Shown here one piece after another: positions 29,911 through 35,081 of a stretch of DNA of 35,081 nucleotides (positions are counted from its first letter, which is position 1; each line of letters opens with the position of its first letter). Source of the stretch: Clostridia bacterium. GTDB lineage: Bacteria; Bacillota; Clostridia; Oscillospirales; CAG-272. The notes beneath the pieces are model-generated. The model was not told where the DNA came from. It made no database searches and saw nothing but the letters and a program-made list of their open reading frames with translations. The stretch is from the NCBI GenBank assembly GCA_017416885.1, contig JAFQAM010000280.1, positions 1-35,081 of the forward strand, read 5' to 3'. The position numbers and the translations under genes were made by a program.

Positions 29911-32175
29911 TTAATTCTTTATTCTTATTTTAAAAGGCTTATCGGTTACGAATTTATTTTCAATTCCTTCATAAAATTCACCGTCCGCAAAGCTTTCGCT
30001 TCCGCCCATAAAAACACAGTATTCCATATTGGGCATATAATACATAAATTGCTTTTTAAAGCTTGCGCCGTTTGCACCGAATACCAGAGCATCACTCTCA
30101 TATGCTCTTTTAGTATTTTCCATTGATATTAAATCAAATGTGGACGCGCCAAAATATGAATACTTGAAATTTCCCTTGGTAAGGGAAAACGCAATACATC
30201 TTTTCGTTGAGCGCTCAATATACATTTCCTCATTCATATCAAAATTAAAGCTTCCCAATGTAAGCTCATTTGAAAACACAGTATATTCTATATCCTTATT
30301 TTCTAAAACTTCAACGCATTCCTTAAAATATTTTTCCTCATTTTCAGTTTGCGGCAATGCTAAAAATATATGCCTTATAACCACATCCCCTGTCATTTTA
30401 TCAAAATATGCGCAGGATTTATTATTGTAGGTAAGGATAACATACTCGCTTATCTCACCGTATCCAAGATATTTACTCATATCGCTCGAGAAAACCGAGG
30501 ACTTTGAGTGATTTGAAATATCAATTACAGTCAGACTGTTATTTTCCTCAATGCAAACCGCATCATTGTGATTATAGGAATAAGCAGTAATATATGTATT
30601 GTTATTCCTATTAACAAAAAGCATAATATTTGAAGCAATGAATATTACAATGCACACAGCCATAACGGATAACGAAAGCTTCAATTTCTTTCTTGGCAAA
30701 ATGAAAATAAGTATCACCGATGCGCACAGTAAAACAGAAGCAATTAACTGTAAATTACTTGTTATCGGCAAAAGCAAATTCTTGAAATCAGATGTATATT
30801 TGCACACATCAAGAACAAAATCGCAAATAATCTCGCAAAAATAAATAAGCGGATTAGAAATAAACCGAATAGGCAGCAGTATTAAAATGAAAGGCACTAA
30901 ATAGATAATTATATTTATAATCGGCACTAAAATTATATTTGCCAAAACAGAGGCTAAGGAAAAGGAGCCGAAATATAAATATGTAAAGGGCAAGCAAAGA
31001 AATGTCACTGCCATAGTTGTGCATAGCGTCAAAAAGCAAAATCTTAATAATTTGCTTCTTAATTTATAAATAACTCTTGTTCTGTAAATTAGTTTTGCCG
31101 AAAGCATACATCCGACCATTGCAAGAAAGGATAGCATTAAGCCTATTGAAAAAATCAAATAAGGCGAAAAAGCGCAAATTAGAGTAACAGTTACAAAAAG
31201 AGTAGTTATCTTTTCAGGCACCGACCAAAAAATATACGATGAAAAGAATAATATCTGCATAAGTCCTGCGCGGATTGCAGGCTCTGAAAATCCCGATATA
31301 CCCACAAAGAAAAAGATAATAACGGAAATTAATATAAACTGCGCCGACGACGGAAGAAAGGTTTTAGAAAGAGCAAACCCAAGCATTGTAACAATAATTG
31401 AAACATGCATACCGCTAAGCGAAAGAATATGCACAATGCCAAGCCTTGTAAAATCCCTGTTTGTATCTCTTGACAAAAGATCTCTGTTGCCAAGCAAAAG
31501 AGCAGATACCAATGGGTACGCTCTGTCACTTAAATTTTTCTTGATTATACCGTCTAAAAAGGAATTTATCCCTCGTAATGTGTCAATAAAATTGGGTTTT
31601 CCCTCTGAAATTTCCAAATATTCCTCAATTTCACCGTCAATCAGAATCCCATTGTCACGGTAGTATGATGCAGAATCAAAGCCAACAGGCATACTCCGAA
31701 TAGACGAGAAAACCACCTTGGCTTTAAAAATATCATTTCTTTTCATAGATGCGGAATCATCGGTAACCATAGCATTAAACTCCTGCTTTTCGCCGTTTAC
31801 GCTGTCAATCTTAATGCTGTATCCCGCAAAATATTCCTGATTAAAAAGCACATCCTCAACCGTTCCCGAAATTTCATATACCTCACCGTCACAAAGCTCA
31901 TATGCTTTTTTGTCCTTTTGAAAGGTGCAAATTGAAATCACAATAGCCAACAAAACAAAAACCGTGATGCAGGATATCCTGGCAAATAAATCAAGAAGCA
32001 TCTTGCTTTTGCGCGCAAAATATAAGCAGCCAAAAATCAGAGAGGTAATAATCGCTATGCCGCCAACAATAGCCAAAGATACATAATCAAGCTCAAAGCT
32101 GACATATAGCGTCACAAGAAAAAACAAGCAGCCAAGCGCAAGATTTCTATACTTAAATAGGTTAATTATCAACAC
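29911..32175 (-). CDS. comEC: ComEC/Rec2-family DNA uptake channel with degenerate C-terminal domain
   Basis: About 754 aa. N-terminal helices and a DUF4131-type OB-like domain (about 20-190) are followed by the Competence domain (about 220-490) with LLLGNRDLLSRDTNRDF, GIVHILSLSGMHVSI and GFSEPAIRAGLMQ, the strongest ComEC signatures, then several more helices. The last 230 residues sit where other ComEC proteins have a metallo-beta-lactamase nuclease, but the HxHxDH motif is absent: the matching strand reads VILTYNNKSCAYFD (about 579-592). The channel is therefore recognisable but the nuclease looks inactive. The start is uncertain: only GTG (32175) or TTG (32172) close to GGGGAGG is available. 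No other competence genes are in the window. Confidence 0.87.
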   Translation of the reverse strand: MLIINLFKYRNLALGCLFFLVTLYVSFELDYVSLAIVGGIAIITSLIFGCLYFARKSKMLLDLFARISCITVFVLLAIVISICTFQKDKKAYELCDGEVYEISGTVEDVLFNQEYFAGYSIKIDSVNGEKQEFNAMVTDDSASMKRNDIFKAKVVFSSIRSMPVGFDSASYYRDNGILIDGEIEEYLEISEGKPNFIDTLRGINSFLDGIIKKNLSDRAYPLVSALLLGNRDLLSRDTNRDFTRLGIVHILSLSGMHVSIIVTMLGFALSKTFLPSSAQFILISVIIFFFVGISGFSEPAIRAGLMQILFFSSYIFWSVPEKITTLFVTVTLICAFSPYLIFSIGLMLSFLAMVGCMLSAKLIYRTRVIYKLRSKLLRFCFLTLCTTMAVTFLCLPFTYLYFGSFSLASVLANIILVPIINIIIYLVPFILILLPIRFISNPLIYFCEIICDFVLDVCKYTSDFKNLLLPITSNLQLIASVLLCASVILIFILPRKKLKLSLSVMAVCIVIFIASNIMLFVNRNNNTYITAYSYNHNDAVCIEENNSLTVIDISNHSKSSVFSSDMSKYLGYGEISEYVILTYNNKSCAYFDKMTGDVVIRHIFLALPQTENEEKYFKECVEVLENKDIEYTVFSNELTLGSFNFDMNEEMYIERSTKRCIAFSLTKGNFKYSYFGASTFDLISMENTKRAYESDALVFGANGASFKKQFMYYMPNMEYCVFMGGSESFADGEFYEGIENKFVTDKPFKIRIKN

Positions 32176-32194
32176 CTCCCCGCATTTTTTCTAC

Positions 32195-32223
32195 ATTTTA
32201 CCACATATATATACAAAAAACAA
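32195..32223 (-). promoter_or_regulatory. Probable promoter of comEC
   Basis: Minus strand: TTGTTT (32223-32218), 17-bp spacer, TAAAAT (32200-32195). The -35 falls at the T-tract of the livF terminator. Confidence 0.5.
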
Positions 32224-32255
32224 GAGGACACTTGCTTTATGTGCAAAATGTCCTC
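32218..32255 (-). terminator. Terminator of the liv operon
   Basis: Stem GAGGACA / TGTCCTC (32224-32230, 32249-32255) extended by TTGC/GCAA inside, followed on the minus strand by TTGTTTTTTG. It lies 12 nt after the livF stop. Confidence 0.85.
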
Positions 32256-32267
32256 GTTTTTATTTAA

Positions 32268-32981
32268 TTAACCGCCAAGATATGCCTTGCGTACCATTTC
32301 GCTTGAAGCAAGCTCACTGCCTGTGCCTGAAAGAACGATTTTACCGTTTTCCAAAACATAGGCTCTGTCGGAGATAGCAAGTGATTTGCCGGCATTTTGC
32401 TCAACCAATAAAATAGTTGTGCCGTCCTTGTTGATATCCTTAATGATTTTAAACACCTCATCAACTAAAAGCGGTGAAAGTCCCATTGAAGGCTCATCAA
32501 GCATAAGAAGCTTAGGATGACTCATAAGCGCTCTGCCGATTGCAAGCATTTGCTGCTCACCGCCTGAAAGCGTGCCCGCAATCTGATTTTTTCTTTCTGC
32601 AAGCCTTGGAAATCTCTCATAAACCATTTCGATATCTTGCTTGAAATCCGCTTGATCCTTTTTCATTGAATAAGCGCCCATTAAAAGATTTTCGTAAACC
32701 GAAAGCTCTTGGAAAATTCTTCTTCCCTCAGGCACCTGTGTCATACCTAAATGAACGATTTTGTGGCAAGGCGTCTTTGTAATGTCCGCTCCGTCAAATG
32801 TAACCACACCTGATTTTTTAGGAATAAGTCCTACAACAGATTGCATTGTGGTTGTTTTTCCTGCGCCGTTAGCGCCGATAAGCGTTACAATTTCACCTTG
32901 ATTTACCTCGAAGCTAATGCCGTGTAGTGCTCTGATTACGCCGTAGCAAACCTCAAGGTCATGTACCTCTAATAAAGCCAT
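32268..32981 (-). CDS. livF: Branched-chain amino acid ABC transporter ATPase LivF
   Basis: 237 aa, standard LivF length. Walker A IGANGAGKTTTMQS, Q-loop and MTQVPEGRRIFQELSVYENL (the PEGR motif is diagnostic of LivF), signature LSGGEQQMLAIGRAL, Walker B LLMLDEPSMGLSP, H-loop LVEQNAGKSL, and the typical end MVRKAYLGG. It is the second of the two ATPases that drive uptake of leucine, isoleucine and valine (or of urea/amides in relatives). Last gene of livHMGF, 4 nt after livG. Confidence 0.95.
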   Translation of the reverse strand: MALLEVHDLEVCYGVIRALHGISFEVNQGEIVTLIGANGAGKTTTMQSVVGLIPKKSGVVTFDGADITKTPCHKIVHLGMTQVPEGRRIFQELSVYENLLMGAYSMKKDQADFKQDIEMVYERFPRLAERKNQIAGTLSGGEQQMLAIGRALMSHPKLLMLDEPSMGLSPLLVDEVFKIIKDINKDGTTILLVEQNAGKSLAISDRAYVLENGKIVLSGTGSELASSEMVRKAYLGG

Positions 32982-32985
32982 AGCA

Positions 32986-33834
32986 TTAACCTCCTATATA
33001 TGCCTTAATAACCTCTGGGTTACTAAGCGCAGTTTTTGTATCGCCCTCTGCAAGCACAGTACCGAAGTTAAGAACTGTAATTTCATCGCAAAGACCTGAC
33101 ACAAATTTCATATCGTGCTCAATCAATAGAATTGTCATATCAAATTGCTCACGGATAATCTTAATTGTTTTTACAAGGTCCTCAGTTTCGTGAGGATTCA
33201 TTCCTGCCGCAGGCTCGTCAAGAAGTAAAAGCTTTGGATTTGTAGCCAACGCTCTTGCTATTTCAAGCTTTCTTTGCTTGCCGTACGGAAGGTTGCAGGC
33301 AAGATTGTTTCTTTCATCCTCTAAATCGAAGATGCGAAGAAGCTCCTTTGCTCTTGCTCTCATCGATTTTTCAACCTTGAAATGACGGGGAAGACGGAAA
33401 ATGCTTTCAAAAAGATTGCATTTAAACTCAGGCTGATTTGAAAGACCAACCATAACATTACGGACAACAGTCATATTGTTAAATAAACGAATGTTCTGGA
33501 ATGTTCTTGCAATACCCTTGTGATTGATTTTATCCTGCGGTAAGCCTGTCAGGTTTTCACCGTTTAAGAAAAATTCGCCGTCAGTTGGTTGATATACGCC
33601 TGTCAAAAGGTTAAATACAGTAGTTTTACCTGCGCCGTTAGGACCGATAAGACCGTAAATTTGATTTTTCTTGATTTTGAGATTTACATTTTGAGCCGCC
33701 TTAAGACCGCCAAAGGTGATACCTAAGTCTCTTGTCTCAAGAACATAGTCACTCTCGATGTTTTCTCGCTTGTGTGATTTTTTGAGGATTTTAGTATTAA
33801 CAAAGGATTTTATATTATCAAAAAATTTTGCCAT
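32986..33834 (-). CDS. livG: Branched-chain amino acid ABC transporter ATPase LivG
   Basis: 282 aa, about 25-30 longer than typical LivG because of a basic N-terminal extension (MAKFFDNIKSFVNTKILKK and onward) before the ATPase starts near residue 32. Walker A IGPNGAGKTTVFN, GIARTFQNIRLF Q-loop, the LivG-type signature NLPYGKQRKLEIARAL (PYG instead of LSGG, normal for LivG), Walker B LLLLDEPAAGMNP, H-loop LIEHDMKFV. Its ATG overlaps the livM stop codon by one base (TAATG), so the genes are translationally coupled. Confidence 0.95.
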   Translation of the reverse strand: MAKFFDNIKSFVNTKILKKSHKRENIESDYVLETRDLGITFGGLKAAQNVNLKIKKNQIYGLIGPNGAGKTTVFNLLTGVYQPTDGEFFLNGENLTGLPQDKINHKGIARTFQNIRLFNNMTVVRNVMVGLSNQPEFKCNLFESIFRLPRHFKVEKSMRARAKELLRIFDLEDERNNLACNLPYGKQRKLEIARALATNPKLLLLDEPAAGMNPHETEDLVKTIKIIREQFDMTILLIEHDMKFVSGLCDEITVLNFGTVLAEGDTKTALSNPEVIKAYIGG

Positions 33835-34982
33835 TACTTGTTACCTCCTCTTTCACCAATATCTGCGCTGTTATCGCCTGTATTATCAATGATAACATCA
33901 GTTGAAAGCACCTCATCCATTGAAATCTTAGTAGGTACAACATCCCAACGAACCGCGTCATCGCCGATTTTAGACGGATCATGCTTAGGCTTAATAAGTA
34001 AGCGCCATAGGTTAGTAAAGTTATACTTTTCACGGAATGTCTTAAGTGATGGAGCATTTCTGTAAATAACCAAAATAATAAGAACAAGCGCGTAAATAAG
34101 ATCCTTAGCAACCGCAAAGTTACCGCCAAGCTTAGTTTGAAGGATAGTATTTAAAGCAGTAATAAGAACAGCGGAAATAATTGAGCCGTTAACTGTCATA
34201 CCGCCTAAAACTACAATAACCAATATTTCAATAGAGTAGTTGTAATCAAATGTAACTGCTTGAATGCTTTGTACACTATAACTGTATAAAACGCCTGCAA
34301 GACCTGCAAAAACCGCAGATACAACGAAGCCCATAAGCTTGTATTTTGTTACATTAATACCGGTAGCTCTTGCCGCAATTTCATTATCACGAATAGCGGT
34401 AATAGCTCTGCCGTGCTTACTCTTAATAATATTTTGAATTACAAAAATAGTTAAAAGAACAACAAGCGCGCCTACTGTAAATAGCATAAAGCGCATGCTT
34501 CTGTTTGTTGTAAAGTCAGGAGTTCTAAGACCTGTATGGCTTCCAAAGAACTCACTGTTTTCAATAATGTTCTTTACGATCTCACCAAATGCAAGAGTTA
34601 CAATTGCAAGATAGTCACCTCTTAATCTGAGAGCCGGAAGACCAACGATAAAGCCGCAAAGACCTGCGCAAAGACCGCCAACAATAAGAGCAAGAATTAC
34701 TGTGACAATATTAGTGCCACCAAGTGAGCTTGAAAGAAGAACCGCAAGCTTACCGCCTACATAAGCACCAATACACATAAAGCCCGCGTGACCGAGTGAA
34801 AGCTCACCAAGGAAGCCTACAACCATATTAAGTGAAACTGCAAGAATAATAGCAATTACGCTTTGCTCTAAAAGGGCTAAGGTCGTTCCGGGAAGAGCGC
34901 CGAGCGCGCCCATAATTGTTAAAATAATGGCAAGAGAACCGATAACGGTATAGCTTAAATAATTTTTTACAAATTTTCTCAT
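33834..34982 (-). CDS. livM: Branched-chain amino acid ABC permease LivM
   Basis: 382 aa. Eight or more membrane helices with the BPD_transp_2 pattern: AVSLNMVVGFLGELSLGHAGFM, the coupling-helix region GRAITAIRDNEIAARATGIN and VVLGGMTVNGSI (the EAA-like GG motif). About 65 hydrophilic residues follow the last helix (from near FREKYNFTNLW to ADIGERGGNK), giving a longer cytoplasmic tail than usual LivM. It forms the membrane pore with LivH. It starts in a TAATG overlap with livH and ends in a TAATG overlap with livG. Confidence 0.94.
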   Translation of the reverse strand: MRKFVKNYLSYTVIGSLAIILTIMGALGALPGTTLALLEQSVIAIILAVSLNMVVGFLGELSLGHAGFMCIGAYVGGKLAVLLSSSLGGTNIVTVILALIVGGLCAGLCGFIVGLPALRLRGDYLAIVTLAFGEIVKNIIENSEFFGSHTGLRTPDFTTNRSMRFMLFTVGALVVLLTIFVIQNIIKSKHGRAITAIRDNEIAARATGINVTKYKLMGFVVSAVFAGLAGVLYSYSVQSIQAVTFDYNYSIEILVIVVLGGMTVNGSIISAVLITALNTILQTKLGGNFAVAKDLIYALVLIILVIYRNAPSLKTFREKYNFTNLWRLLIKPKHDPSKIGDDAVRWDVVPTKISMDEVLSTDVIIDNTGDNSADIGERGGNK

Positions 34983-35081
34983 TATACCTTCTCCCTTCTT
35001 TTCTTACCAAGAATACCTGTTGGCTTTACTAAAAGTACAATAATAAGAATTGAGAATTCAATTGCAACCGCATAGTCACCA
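34982..35081 (-). CDS. livH: Branched-chain amino acid ABC permease LivH, C-terminal end only
   Basis: The last 33 codons to TAA are visible; the rest lies beyond the right edge. The final helix is AVAIEFSILIIVLLVKPTGI and the end is LGKKRREKV; RPTGLFG/KPTGILGKK-type endings are typical of LivH. The stop codon overlaps the livM start (TAATG), confirming a livHM order. The binding protein livJ/K would be expected further upstream. Confidence 0.88.
   Translation of the reverse strand, partial: GDYAVAIEFSILIIVLLVKPTGILGKKRREKV

Noticed and set aside
1..35081. tRNA or rRNA genes
   Set aside because: I saw no cloverleaf with a TTCGA/TTCAA arm and acceptor pairing, and no rRNA-like sequence. A covariance-model scan would be the decisive test.

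Overview
The window is a low-GC, densely packed stretch of bacterial chromosome. Gram-positive style ribosome-binding sites (GAGGTG, GGAGG), TTGACA/TATAAT promoters with 17-bp spacers, hairpin-plus-T terminators and the gene content all point to a Firmicute. My inference is an anaerobic, probably host-associated member of the Clostridia (Ruminococcaceae/Oscillospiraceae-like). Supporting content includes an oxygen-sensitive Fe-S serine dehydratase, a Cthe_2159-type carbohydrate-binding lipoprotein and a PTS plus glycolysis block. No rRNA, tRNA, CRISPR array, prophage or intact insertion sequence was seen.

Layout. 1-3443: a partial secreted carbohydrate-binding protein, divergent from a response regulator/histidine kinase pair. 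3442-7955 (minus): a zinc-ribbon membrane protein, a second two-component system and an HtrA-type surface protease. 8358-13309 (plus): an ABC exporter, a U32 tRNA-hydroxylation protein and undecaprenyl-diphosphatase uppP. uppP is separated from the U32 gene by about 420 bp of very unusual repeats. 13323-15622: pgk and tpiA. 15627-17733: a frameshifted small gene, a divergent XRE regulator with twin operators, and the NAD(P)HX repair enzyme nnr. 17879-22078: a complete glucose-type PTS (HPr, EI, separate EIIA, EIIBC). 22155-25360: an XRE/TPR-like regulator, a small HExxH protein, an SF0329-like protein, and an unusual protein whose N-terminus resembles the RRXRR/PLMP domain of IscB-type proteins. 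25364-28583 (minus): a four-gene ABC system with histidine- and cysteine-rich segments resembling zinc-regulated Zrg systems. 28608-32255 (minus): single-chain L-serine dehydratase and a ComEC/Rec2 family channel with a degenerate C-terminal nuclease domain. 32268-35081 (minus): livHMGF branched-chain amino acid ABC transporter, livH cut by the window edge.

Themes. PTS, pgk, tpiA and nnr form a sugar-uptake and glycolysis neighbourhood. The Liv transporter and serine dehydratase add amino acid uptake and catabolism. Two two-component systems, HtrA and uppP point to envelope sensing and maintenance.

The most unusual content is non-coding. A 328-bp composite of ten short hairpins separated by TATATCGA-like linkers is bounded by terminal inverted repeats (12048-12375). 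Tandem arrays with a 7-bp period occur at three separate loci (about 6.5, 12.2-12.4 and 20.3 kb). The other leads are the PLMP-like protein with no ordinary start codon, the Zrg-like metal ABC system, an A-run frameshift in a DUF6809-like gene, and an HPr lacking the regulatory serine.
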